Source: Candidatus Peregrinibacteria bacterium (lineage in GTDB: Bacteria > Patescibacteriota > Gracilibacteria > Peribacterales > Peribacteraceae). Taken from it: 63,059 bases of DNA. Made by a program: the position numbers and the translations under genes. Position 1 is the stretch's first letter, and each line of letters starts with the position of its first letter. Shown one piece after another: positions 48,726 through 56,776 of this stretch. Below the pieces are notes generated by a model, which was not told where the DNA came from, ran no database searches, and saw only the letters and a program-made list of their open reading frames with translations. The stretch lies in contig JACPXZ010000017.1 of NCBI GenBank assembly GCA_016196225.1, forward strand, positions 1-63,059. Direction: 5' to 3'.

Positions 48726-49079
48726 ATGCATCAACCACTTCGTGGTGGGCTCCCTGAGCCCAATCGCAACGGCAAATACACGCACTTTACCTTCGAGAAA
48801 CTCCTCGCGGATATACGTGAACGGGAGCGGACCGGTGCGATCCCGCAGTTTTGGGAATCGATTGACGAAGAGGCATTCCCACTCACTGATCCAACATTCC
48901 ATACCGGCAATGGAGAAGGCGGAGAACTGCATGACCGAAGCAAGTCGCATCGCACAGGGAACACGCTATGCCATCCACCGGATCACACAAGAATAACGAG
49001 TCCGCTTTACGACAAGTTATATTTATGCTGGCATGACTTGCACATAAGACGGATGTTCATTTACCGTTACTCCCTATGA
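48726..49079 (+). CDS. Hypothetical protein divergent from sigma factor
   Basis: A 117-residue frame beginning MHQPLRGGLPEPNRNGKYTH, then FTFEKLLADIRERERTGAIP. Its stop overlaps the ATG of the next gene (ATGA), the coupling used throughout this window, which supports the frame. A competing frame ends in SRIAQGTRYAIHRITQE at 48996 and also looks protein-like, so a frameshift near 48900 is possible. No family is recognised. It may be co-regulated with the sigma factor through interlocking promoters. Confidence 0.55.
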   Translation: MHQPLRGGLPEPNRNGKYTHFTFEKLLADIRERERTGAIPQFWESIDEEAFPLTDPTFHTGNGEGGELHDRSKSHRTGNTLCHPPDHTRITSPLYDKLYLCWHDLHIRRMFIYRYSL

Positions 49080-49474
49080 AACGCACGACCAAACGGACCC
49101 GCCTGTCCGGCAGGCAGGCAACATCTAAAAAGAAGACAAAGAAATTGAAGAAAACCAAGGCGGTAAAATCCAAAAAGGTAAAAAGGGTCAAGGCTGCCAA
49201 ATCCAAAAAGGTAAAAAAGGTGAAGACTGCAAAACCGCTGGCAAAAGTCATCCACTACTACGACCGGATCGGTGTTGCAATCGTTGCCGTGAATAAGGCG
49301 CTTAGTGTGGGTGAAACCGTAACGTTCCAAAAAGGAGTAGAAGAATTCACCCAATGTATTGGGTCCATGCAAATGGAGCACGAGAGTATTTCGAAAGCCA
49401 AGAAGGGAGCCGAAGTGGGTATCAAGGTAGACAGTCCCGTTAAGGAAGGCGCCCTTGTTCTCCCCGCCGCTTAA
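49076..49474 (+). CDS. EF-Tu domain-2-like protein with lysine-rich N-terminus
   Basis: A 132-residue protein. Residues 1-55 are an extremely Lys-rich, histone-H1-like tail with repeats (KSKKVKRVKAAKSKKVKKVK). The C-terminal 75 residues match the small translation-elongation-factor-like family: KVIHYYDRIGVAIVAVNKAL, GETVTFQKGVEEFTQCIGSM, QMEHESISKAKKGAEVGIKV. The basic tail suggests nucleic-acid binding. Near the start the DNA carries a GCCTGTCCGGCAGGCAGGC motif like a repeat, here translated. Confidence 0.8.
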   Translation: MKRTTKRTRLSGRQATSKKKTKKLKKTKAVKSKKVKRVKAAKSKKVKKVKTAKPLAKVIHYYDRIGVAIVAVNKALSVGETVTFQKGVEEFTQCIGSMQMEHESISKAKKGAEVGIKVDSPVKEGALVLPAA

Positions 49475-49513
49475 ATTGCCAAATAGAGCCCCAATTCTTT
49501 ATTAAAGAGGATA

Positions 49514-49542
49514 TTGTAAAAAAGAGAGGTGTTTGCTATACT
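49514..49542 (+). promoter_or_regulatory. Promoter of candidate small RNA
   Basis: TTGTAA (49514-49519), 17-base spacer, TATACT (49537-49542). Transcription would begin near 49549, far from any start codon. Confidence 0.5.
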
Positions 49543-49548
49543 ATTGAA

Positions 49549-49648
49549 GTCATCGTTCGTGGGATTAAGCCTAAAAACTTTACTCATGAATGGGTGACCA
49601 AAAACAAACACCGTCTCCAGGGTTCGCCCCGAAAGGCGGGTTTGTTTT
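49549..49648 (+). ncRNA. Candidate intergenic small RNA
   Basis: An approximately 100-base transcript is bracketed by the promoter above and a terminator (CGCC-CCGAAA-GGCG then GGTTTGTTTT at 49625-49648). No protein frame of note lies inside. It does not match SRP RNA, RNase P, tmRNA or 6S signatures that I know. It ends just before the TAGAAT promoter of the large surface protein. Confidence 0.45.
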
Positions 49649-49656
49649 ATATGGGC

Positions 49657-49662
49657 TAGAAT
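49657..49662 (+). promoter_or_regulatory. -10 element (TAGAAT), leaderless
   Basis: TAGAAT ends 7 bases before the ATG at 49670, immediately after the small-RNA terminator. Confidence 0.5.
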
Positions 49663-49669
49663 AGTCACC

Positions 49670-52057
49670 ATGCTCTTCACGGTGGGTCTTCTTCTGATGG
49701 CTATGATCCCGGTGGCCCATGGAAAGACTCTGACATTCAGCGATACCATCCCGCCCCGAACCATCGACTGGGAAGATACTCTCACGTTCTCCAAATTCCC
49801 TCCCGGTATCGGTGCTCTCACGGGGATCGATATTGCGATTAATGCATCTATTGACGGATCACTCGCAGTGGAAAATCTACATGATACTGCGTCCACTATT
49901 TCGTCCACCACCGATGTCGATATCCAACTCACTCGACCGGACGGTTCGGAGCTTGCCACGTCCATTGCCACGCAAACCAATGCGGATGCCTTTCCCGTCT
50001 TCGATGGGTCTCCCGACCTTCAGGGCGCATCCGCTAAAACATATCCCCTTTCCGCACAGAAAAATGAAATTATTTCACTTACCGATCTCTCCGAAACCGA
50101 CCTCAACCTTTTTACAGGAGTAGACACTATCCAACTCCCCGTCCTTGCCAAAGGAACAACCGGATTTGTAAGTGTTGGACATGTCCTCACCGAAATCAAC
50201 ATCGCCTCCTCTGCGACGATCACCGTCACCTACACCTATGGCGAACCCGATGTTGCGATCCAAGTGGTCCCTCAAGGCGCATTACGTATAGGACAAGATA
50301 TGAGCTATATTCTCCTTGTCCAAAATGTCGGTACGGATCCCTCGGTTGGTCTGATCACCGTCACGGATACCTATCCCAACTCGTTCAGTCTCAAAAATAT
50401 TGGCGGAGCGGACTGGACGTGCACCGAAAATAATGGTGTCAATACCTGCACTCATCCCGGACCGCTCCAGCCGGGTACCACCCTCCCGATCCTCTCGGTC
50501 ACTTTGCATATCGGCTCATCGTCTCCCCCTACGCTCTCCAAAACATCATCCGTCACGATCAGAGGGGATATTAATACCAACAATAATACCGTCACGACGG
50601 GACTCCTCATTGCAGGAACAGCATCCGATAATGCATACCAACCACCCGACTACCATTTCTCCAACACTCCTCCTGCCGCTCCCTCCGGACATCTCCCGCC
50701 AACAAATTCTGGAACCTCGACCCCCTCTCCTCCTCCGAGCACGGAGAAACCATTCTCCTTCGGACAGGAACATGGTGCCTTTGGAGGTCCCACAAAACCC
50801 TCAACAGGGAGCGTCCTGATCTTTGATGCCGAGGGATGTCCTATTTCGCAAGAATTTCTTTCCCCCCATCCACCAACCAAGTCGTGTTCTCTCTTTGACC
50901 CTGAAAAACTTTCTTCAGGATCATTTTCACGTGAGGAGATCATCCATACCGCTCTTTTGGCTCACTGTATTGCGATCAAAGGAACAACCATTCAAACGGC
51001 AAAAGAGCGCACCCTGATCACCGGAGACCCCCGCCCGGAGGATCCGGCCACCAATGCCGAAACTCTCGCTGTACTTCTCCGTGCAAGTCATGCACTTCCG
51101 CGTGGATACCAACTTCAGACTGCACTTCATTGGTATGCCCCCTACCTTCACTTTGCACGCCTGCATCACATCATTCCTCTCAATTTTGATCCTCATGGAT
51201 TACCGACACGCGATACACTCATCACCCTCATCAAGAACACTCAATTTCTCAACCCCAACCCGAATGTGCACCGCAGTTCATTCGTTCCCATTCGCCTTGT
51301 AGGGGATTTCGAACCCATTGAGGGTACGACATGCAAAGAGCGGGACCCGCATGTCGTGTCCTGTCTTGCCTATGACCCCTGGAGAGAAATCTCTTTCTCG
51401 GATATCCGTTCGACAGATCCTGTATTCGACGCCATCGATCTCCTGCGTCTCACGCGCATCGCCCCGCAGGGAGACTACATCTTCTCCGGTCACGGCAATC
51501 ATTCGACCGGTATCCAACAGACACACTTCCAAAAAGGATCGTTCGAATTTCAACCTTTGCGGCCCGCAACGCGTCTTGAGATCGTGAAGATAGCCCTCAT
51601 CAGTAACTGCATTCCCATCCTCGACTATATCCCGCTTGGGACTCCAACATTTACCGACATTCATAAAGGATTTCTCAGGGATGAGATCCATGACTTTACC
51701 GCCCGCGTGTTCTATACCGCCGCTCTCCACGGCATCATCAAAGGATATCCCGATGGATCGGCACGCCCGCATGCTCCGGCAGATCATCTCGAAGCGATGG
51801 CCATCCTCCTTCGCGCTGCCGGTGCAATCCCGAACGAATATGCTCCCCAATCCTTCCATATTCCCGAGCTCCATACAGACGGTTGGTATGCTCCATATGT
51901 TTCGTTTGCATCGGAGCATCAATTCATCCCCCTCTCCCCGCTCAATTCTCCCATCGCCCGCAGCACCCTAAGCATACTCCTCACAAAAACAATGGAATAC
52001 AGCGAGGACATCCGCGTAAGAGCCTATATGTCCTCCATCCATCCGCTCCTCCAATAA
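49670..52057 (+). CDS. Large exported surface protein with DUF11-like and SLH domains
   Basis: A 795-residue protein. A signal peptide (FTVGLLLMAMIPVAHG) is followed by a beta-rich region, a DUF11-like repeat (about 195-310: PDVAIQVVPQGALRIGQDMS, LVQNVGTDPSVGLITVTDTY), a Pro/Ser/Thr linker (320-375) and several SLH-like units to the end (including FTDIHKGFLRDEIHDFTARV and GYPDGSARPHAPADHLEAMA). The C-terminus resembles the surface protein at 1087. It is presumably an S-layer or wall-anchored protein. Confidence 0.82.
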   Translation: MLFTVGLLLMAMIPVAHGKTLTFSDTIPPRTIDWEDTLTFSKFPPGIGALTGIDIAINASIDGSLAVENLHDTASTISSTTDVDIQLTRPDGSELATSIATQTNADAFPVFDGSPDLQGASAKTYPLSAQKNEIISLTDLSETDLNLFTGVDTIQLPVLAKGTTGFVSVGHVLTEINIASSATITVTYTYGEPDVAIQVVPQGALRIGQDMSYILLVQNVGTDPSVGLITVTDTYPNSFSLKNIGGADWTCTENNGVNTCTHPGPLQPGTTLPILSVTLHIGSSSPPTLSKTSSVTIRGDINTNNNTVTTGLLIAGTASDNAYQPPDYHFSNTPPAAPSGHLPPTNSGTSTPSPPPSTEKPFSFGQEHGAFGGPTKPSTGSVLIFDAEGCPISQEFLSPHPPTKSCSLFDPEKLSSGSFSREEIIHTALLAHCIAIKGTTIQTAKERTLITGDPRPEDPATNAETLAVLLRASHALPRGYQLQTALHWYAPYLHFARLHHIIPLNFDPHGLPTRDTLITLIKNTQFLNPNPNVHRSSFVPIRLVGDFEPIEGTTCKERDPHVVSCLAYDPWREISFSDIRSTDPVFDAIDLLRLTRIAPQGDYIFSGHGNHSTGIQQTHFQKGSFEFQPLRPATRLEIVKIALISNCIPILDYIPLGTPTFTDIHKGFLRDEIHDFTARVFYTAALHGIIKGYPDGSARPHAPADHLEAMAILLRAAGAIPNEYAPQSFHIPELHTDGWYAPYVSFASEHQFIPLSPLNSPIARSTLSILLTKTMEYSEDIRVRAYMSSIHPLLQ

Positions 52058-52071
52058 ATTAAAAAATGTGG

Positions 52072-52077
52072 TATAAT
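52072..52077 (+). promoter_or_regulatory. -10 element (TATAAT), near-leaderless
   Basis: TATAAT ends 10 bases before the ATG of the M23 peptidase gene. The stop of the surface protein is 15 bases upstream, so both may be expressed together or separately. Confidence 0.55.
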
Positions 52078-52087
52078 AGCTATAACA

Positions 52088-52882
52088 ATGCAAACACCGA
52101 CACAAAAAGCCACCCTCTGGACCATTTTTCTGACCCTCACGGTCACCTATACCTTCGTCTTTGTTGCCAAAGTGGTCTATGCGGAGCGAACCCCACGGAC
52201 ATCGTCCGATAACTTCCCGCCACTTGAATGTGCCATCTCTCCATTTGGATTTACCCCCGATTGGGGAAGTATGGACAATCTCGAAAAACTTTCCCGTTCG
52301 TTCTGTCACATTGATCCAAAAGAATTTATTCCCCCTCCGCCCTACGATATTACCGCACTTAAGACTCCGCTGGAGGAACTTAATCACGAACCAAAAACAC
52401 AAGTTCAAAAAAATATTCTCACGATGAAACTCTTTTATTCGACACGACACTTCGGGATCTATGATCTTGATTCCGATGAATATGTCACCCCCGATCATCC
52501 CGGCATCGACTTTAAGATGCCCGCCGGGACTTTGGTTTATGCGATTGCAGGAGGGATTGTAAACAGTGTAGAACAAAAGAACGAGGGGCTCGGGAATACC
52601 ATCATTCTCGAACACCGTCTCCCTGACACACGCGAGAAGGTATATTCCATCTACGGTCATCTGAGTCACACCCTCGTTCACCCTGGCGAATCCGTGAGCC
52701 CCGGGAGCCTCATCGGGACAGTGGGAACGACGGGGAATACCTCCGCCCCCCATCTCCATCTCCAGATCGACCGCGATCGGGGACTTATCCGGCATATTCC
52801 CTATATCCCGGCCCCCGGCATCACCGTAGAGCAAGCAAACCGCTGGACGATTCACCCAATGGAATTCATTGAGAACTACTAA
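52088..52882 (+). CDS. M23 family (LytM-type) peptidoglycan endopeptidase
   Basis: A 264-residue protein with an N-terminal membrane anchor or signal (IFLTLTVTYTFVFVAKVVYA) and a C-terminal peptidase M23 domain. Zinc-site motifs are present: HPGIDFKMPAGT, YGHLSHTLVHPGESV, GNTSAPHLHLQIDRD. The catalytic His and ligands appear intact, so it likely cleaves peptidoglycan cross-links. The middle region (60-130) is unassigned. Its neighbours are surface proteins. Confidence 0.9.
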   Translation: MQTPTQKATLWTIFLTLTVTYTFVFVAKVVYAERTPRTSSDNFPPLECAISPFGFTPDWGSMDNLEKLSRSFCHIDPKEFIPPPPYDITALKTPLEELNHEPKTQVQKNILTMKLFYSTRHFGIYDLDSDEYVTPDHPGIDFKMPAGTLVYAIAGGIVNSVEQKNEGLGNTIILEHRLPDTREKVYSIYGHLSHTLVHPGESVSPGSLIGTVGTTGNTSAPHLHLQIDRDRGLIRHIPYIPAPGITVEQANRWTIHPMEFIENY

Positions 52883-52903
52883 ACATCTGCTACACTGCCC
52901 TCC

Positions 52904-53506
52904 GTGCTTCGTACGTTCACATCGCTCCTCATCGCCAGCTTTCTCCTCATCCTCTTCCCCGCAGCAGTTTTTGCGCAAGAACAAGAAAATGATCTCTCTC
53001 CGGAGCAAATCGTTCAAGAATGCGAGCGACGGACGGGATTTAAAGCGACTGATCGGGCGGCAAGAGTCTTTATTTTTCGGCGATGTATTCAAACGATTCA
53101 GGATGAAAAATCAAACAAAGAACGTGCAAAAGTCAAAGCAACCCATCGTACCAACCTCCAACAACGTGCCACCGCGACGTTTGATCGTCGGGGAATGGGA
53201 GATAGGACAATACTTCGTCGTGTGCGTCCGCAGAGAAGCACGGGCGTGCAGCGCGTGTATACCGACCAAACAAAATTTCAATCCATCCAATTCAACCGCG
53301 GACGCGCTCCGGACCTCCCCGAATCCCCCGAAGATGAGCAGATACAACGGGCAAAGGTTAATACCTCTCAAGACCGGTACCAACTGCAAAAACTAGCTGA
53401 ATCCTGTCCCAACCTTTCAGGATTCCGAAAAGATCTTTGTATCCGGAGTCGGCTTCAACAAGGAAGCCCCCGACGTTGGACGAAGGAGTCTCGACAACGG
53501 GAGTAG
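52904..53506 (+). CDS. Exported basic protein of unknown function
   Basis: A 200-residue protein with a GTG start, a clear signal peptide (SLLIASFLLILFPAAVFAQE) and an Arg/Gln-rich, mostly helical mature part. Four cysteines are spaced to pair (ECERR, FRRCIQ, ESCPNLSGFRKDLCIRSR). No family is recognised. TACACT at 52891-52896 ends 7 bases before the GTG. It lies just downstream of the peptidase gene. Confidence 0.6.
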   Translation: MLRTFTSLLIASFLLILFPAAVFAQEQENDLSPEQIVQECERRTGFKATDRAARVFIFRRCIQTIQDEKSNKERAKVKATHRTNLQQRATATFDRRGMGDRTILRRVRPQRSTGVQRVYTDQTKFQSIQFNRGRAPDLPESPEDEQIQRAKVNTSQDRYQLQKLAESCPNLSGFRKDLCIRSRLQQGSPRRWTKESRQRE

Positions 53507-53528
53507 TTCTGCTAGTATCTCTCTCCCT

Positions 53529-54041
53529 ATGAACCTTCCGGGTCATCTCGCACCCCAAGAAAGCGATCAATTGTCCTATGCTCCTGATCATTTCGAGTGG
53601 CCGCGATGCCCAGAAGCGGATATTGTTCTTAAAAATCTCACCATATCCATTCTTCAGAATCATCAATTCGCCGGTCGTCTTGCGGAGCGGATGAAAAACG
53701 AAACCAGTACCCGATTTTTCGATTGGCTTGATCATGTTCGTCTCCCTCCTGATCATCCTGTCCTTGCAGAGCTCCAGCAACATGGATTTATAGAAGAGAT
53801 CGGTGGAGCAGATGAGAAAGATAAAACTGTTCTCTGGCATCCGCATGCGGAATTTCCCAGAATCCTCATTGATCCGCAAACGAAGAATCCCGCTGCTGCG
53901 ATCCACGTCGAATCGGTAGAGGATTTTCTTCGTGTGCGGGGCATTCTCTCCAATACAACGATCGAAGGGGCCCCCGGTTCATCCTTACGCCAAACGCATA
54001 TCGACGAAGGCGCAAATCATGGAACATCCGGTGGCCGGTGA
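53529..54041 (+). CDS. Hypothetical protein, N-terminal part of a possibly split gene
   Basis: A 170-residue frame containing SYAPDHFEWPRCPEADIVLK, ERMKNETSTRFFDWLDHVRL and LWHPHAEFPRILIDP. The last 15-20 codons (EGANHGTSGGR) look less protein-like and overlap the next frame by 23 bases. TAGTAT at 53514-53519 ends 9 bases before the ATG. No family is recognised. It reads naturally as the first half of one protein with the gene at 54019. Confidence 0.6.
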   Translation: MNLPGHLAPQESDQLSYAPDHFEWPRCPEADIVLKNLTISILQNHQFAGRLAERMKNETSTRFFDWLDHVRLPPDHPVLAELQQHGFIEEIGGADEKDKTVLWHPHAEFPRILIDPQTKNPAAAIHVESVEDFLRVRGILSNTTIEGAPGSSLRQTHIDEGANHGTSGGR

Positions 54042-54549
54042 CGTCCTCTTTCTCGATGTCGATCTTTTTCCAGACGAAGCAGGAATCGACTTTTCCACCG
54101 AACCGATGAAACAGCGCAAGGAATATCATACCGTCGGCCGTTGGTGCGCACTCCATGGAGATTCGATCCTCCAAGCCGGCATGCATCACCTCGAAGCACA
54201 ATTTGATTTCGCCGCTCTCAAAAGAGATCTGAGTGTACAAGGGATCGAAACCATGACAAAATTCACCGATTTCCCAGAACTTCAACAGGCGTTCACCACC
54301 GGTGAGCAGTGGAACGTCGACCCGGCTCGACTCACCCGTGCTCTCCAAACAAGAGCGATTGATGCGGCAACCTTCGAACACATTCGCACACAGGGACACG
54401 CCATTGGAAGTCATTTAGAAAATCTCGAACGAAACTCCGGATACAAAGGATTCAATAAAAGCGGCGTTGATGCGATTCTGCGCGCAGTCGATCCACAAAG
54501 AGCGGCAATACAACAAGAGATTGCTACGACACTTTCAAAGAATAGTTAA
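54019..54549 (+). CDS. Hypothetical protein, C-terminal part of a possibly split gene
   Basis: A 176-residue frame starting MEHPVAGDVLFLDVDLFPDE, with KQRKEYHTVGRWCALHGDSI, HHLEAQFDFAALKRDLSVQG and a helical end. The frame is open for 87 bases before this ATG, so a +1 shift near 53990-54030 could fuse it to the preceding gene. Alternatively the 23-base overlap reflects translational coupling of two subunits. I recognise no family. Confidence 0.6.
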   Translation: MEHPVAGDVLFLDVDLFPDEAGIDFSTEPMKQRKEYHTVGRWCALHGDSILQAGMHHLEAQFDFAALKRDLSVQGIETMTKFTDFPELQQAFTTGEQWNVDPARLTRALQTRAIDAATFEHIRTQGHAIGSHLENLERNSGYKGFNKSGVDAILRAVDPQRAAIQQEIATTLSKNS

Positions 54550-54577
54550 GTCAACTTTACATTTTGTTGAACATCGT

Positions 54578-54583
54578 TATACT
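54578..54583 (+). promoter_or_regulatory. -10 element (TATACT), near-leaderless
   Basis: TATACT ends 9 bases before the ATG at 54593. Confidence 0.55.
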
Positions 54584-54592
54584 GAGTAGTTG

Positions 54593-55603
54593 ATGTCCAC
54601 GCACCTGCAACGTGCCAAACATCCGCCTATTGATTTGATTGAAGGAACATACATTAATCATGAACGCACATTCCCCCTCCCTTTATCGACCCAACAAGCG
54701 CAACACATCCGCGATGCGTACTGGATAGCTCTCCAGGACGAAAACGCCATTGTCGCAGAGGGAAAATTGTTCATTCCCCGAATAAAACCGGAAAAAAAGA
54801 AATTGATTATCTTTGAAGGGGGAATGCCGGGGGATGGGAGCTGTGCTTCTATCGAAAAAAATTACCTATCCACCTTCATGCAACATGGCTACCACACACT
54901 CATCCTCCGACATCTCGGAGCATGGATCGATGCGGATGGTCGAAAAAATCAAGAATCCATGATCATGTGTCCCGAACGGACCGATATCGGTAAAAAACGC
55001 GGCGAACGTACATTGGGGGAACAGCATCCTTACAATATTCAGCAACTTGCCAACGAAGTCGTCGCTGCAACCAACATCGTGGGGAAACATGTTGACGAAA
55101 TCGCCCTCATCGGCCACTCCTCGGGGGCATTAGCGGATTTGTGGGCTATTCCAGATATCGAAACGTCTATCCGCAATCGCGTTACTCACATCATCAGCCT
55201 TGCCGGACTTACAGGAGGTATTGAGAATTTAAACTGGCTTAAACGATGGGGGCTCCGGCAACATCTTGCAAGATGCAAAAACTATCTCAATCTCACAGAC
55301 CCCGCAAAAAATATCCAGATATTGCAGGACATGTTCAAACGAGTGTACCAGAGTCACCTCCCTCCAAACACGATGCTTATCCAAGTAAGTACTCCTCGCG
55401 ATGAGTTCATTCACCCCGATGCGGCACGTCGCTATCAGGAACATCTCGGTCGCGGACTCATTATCATGGATGAGACGCAGACAGAAAAAAATTATCACCA
55501 TTTGAAAAACCTTCGGGCAGATACTCTCCTGCGCCTCTTAAAGACGTATCATCCCGATGCCAAGCACACAGTAACCGTCCGACGCCGGGAACCGAAAAAG
55601 TAG
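54593..55603 (+). CDS. Alpha/beta-hydrolase fold protein
   Basis: A 336-residue protein. LIIFEGGMPGDGS supplies the oxyanion-hole loop, LIGHSSGALADLWA the nucleophile elbow (GHSSG), VSTPRDEFIHPDAARRY a plausible catalytic Asp and KNYHHLKNLRAD a plausible His. The substrate is unknown. No lid or membrane segment is obvious. It lies directly upstream of the mevalonate genes but has its own promoter and no recognised isoprenoid role. Confidence 0.75.
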   Translation: MSTHLQRAKHPPIDLIEGTYINHERTFPLPLSTQQAQHIRDAYWIALQDENAIVAEGKLFIPRIKPEKKKLIIFEGGMPGDGSCASIEKNYLSTFMQHGYHTLILRHLGAWIDADGRKNQESMIMCPERTDIGKKRGERTLGEQHPYNIQQLANEVVAATNIVGKHVDEIALIGHSSGALADLWAIPDIETSIRNRVTHIISLAGLTGGIENLNWLKRWGLRQHLARCKNYLNLTDPAKNIQILQDMFKRVYQSHLPPNTMLIQVSTPRDEFIHPDAARRYQEHLGRGLIIMDETQTEKNYHHLKNLRADTLLRLLKTYHPDAKHTVTVRRREPKK

Positions 55604-55604
55604 G

Positions 55605-55610
55605 TATACT
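55605..55610 (+). promoter_or_regulatory. -10 element (TATACT) for the isoprenoid gene cluster
   Basis: TATACT ends 10 bases before the idi ATG. The next four genes overlap each other, so this is the likely promoter of idi-uppS-mvk-mvaD. Confidence 0.6.
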
Positions 55611-55620
55611 GCTCTTACTT

Positions 55621-56136
55621 ATGAGGAATCCCCTTGTCACTCTCGTCAATGAGAACGGGAAGATCATCGGCACCGCTGATCGTGAGAGCGCCCACTCCGG
55701 TAAAGGAAAACTTCACCGCGCATTTTCGATCTTCATATTCAAAAAAAATGACGTTCTTCTTCAAAAACGCGCGCCGCATAAACTCTTTGGCAGTCTCTGG
55801 ACGAATACCTGTTGTTCACATCCACGTCCCAATGAAACGGCGATCGATGCAGCTTTGCGGCGCCTCAAGGAAGAATTCGGGTTCGATTGTCCTCTGACAG
55901 AGTGTGGTTCGTTCATTTATAGAGCACATGATAAAAAGGGAACGGAATATGAATACGATATCGTGTTTGTCGGAGAAATTTCTGACAGAACTCCAGTCAC
56001 ACCTGATACGAACGAGATTGCAGAATGGAAATGGATGAATATCGAGGAACTCAAAGACGATCTTAAGAACAATCCGGAAAAATATTCTCCATGGCTTCCT
56101 CAAGCTCTAAAATATGCATCTTGCGATCATTCCTGA
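55621..56136 (+). CDS. idi: Isopentenyl-diphosphate isomerase, type 1
   Basis: A 171-residue Nudix-fold enzyme interconverting IPP and DMAPP. The active-site Cys lies in NTCCSHPRP (residues 62-70), and the metal-binding Glu cluster in RRLKEEFGFDC and GTEYEYDIVFVGE. LHRAFSIFIF and NEIAEWKWM are also typical. It starts the isoprenoid cluster and overlaps uppS by 23 bases. Confidence 0.95.
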   Translation: MRNPLVTLVNENGKIIGTADRESAHSGKGKLHRAFSIFIFKKNDVLLQKRAPHKLFGSLWTNTCCSHPRPNETAIDAALRRLKEEFGFDCPLTECGSFIYRAHDKKGTEYEYDIVFVGEISDRTPVTPDTNEIAEWKWMNIEELKDDLKNNPEKYSPWLPQALKYASCDHS

Positions 56137-56776
56137 CGGCAATCGTCGCTGGGCACGAGCGAAGAAAATCCATCCGTGGAAGGGTCATGAACAGGCCATA
56201 CAAAACTTTCGATCCATCACGGATTTTTGCCGCAAGGATCCGCGCATTGATATCCTCACAGTTTGGTGCTTCTCGACCGAAAACTGGAAGCGAGACCCCA
56301 AGGAAATCGCCGAACTATTCCGCATGCTCGAAGACTATCTGCGTAAAGAACGTCAAGGATTTATTAAAGAACACACCCGATTCGTCCATTCCGGACGGCG
56401 TGACCGGATCCCTAAAACACTTTCAACATTAATAGCAGAAGTAGAACAAGAGACTTTAGATCAAACCGAATTCATCCTCCATTTCGCCGTTGATTACGGC
56501 GGCAAAGATGAAATCGTCCGCGCAATACGCAAAATCAAAAAAACAGAAACGATCACCGAAAAAAACTTTCAAACATATCTCGACCACCCCTCTCTCCCCG
56601 ATATCGATCTCGTCATCCGCACTTCCGGTGAACAGCGCACGAGCAACTTCTTCCTCTGGCAAAGTACGTACGCCGAATGGATCTTCTCCGAAAAATTCTT
56701 CCCAGATTTTAGCGTGACAGATCTCACCGCAGCACTTGACACCTATGCAGAGCGTCAGCGACGATACGGTTCGTGA
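56114..56776 (+). CDS. uppS: Undecaprenyl (cis-polyprenyl) diphosphate synthase
   Basis: A 220-residue cis-prenyltransferase making the polyprenyl carrier for wall and glycan synthesis. AIIPDGNRRWARA carries the catalytic D8; WCFSTENWKRDPKEI, AVDYGGKDEIVRA, DIDLVIRTSGEQRTSNFFLW and YAEWIF are all present. It starts inside the idi gene and its TGA overlaps the GTG of the mevalonate kinase gene, indicating tight coupling of IPP supply and use. Confidence 0.96.
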   Translation: MHLAIIPDGNRRWARAKKIHPWKGHEQAIQNFRSITDFCRKDPRIDILTVWCFSTENWKRDPKEIAELFRMLEDYLRKERQGFIKEHTRFVHSGRRDRIPKTLSTLIAEVEQETLDQTEFILHFAVDYGGKDEIVRAIRKIKKTETITEKNFQTYLDHPSLPDIDLVIRTSGEQRTSNFFLWQSTYAEWIFSEKFFPDFSVTDLTAALDTYAERQRRYGS

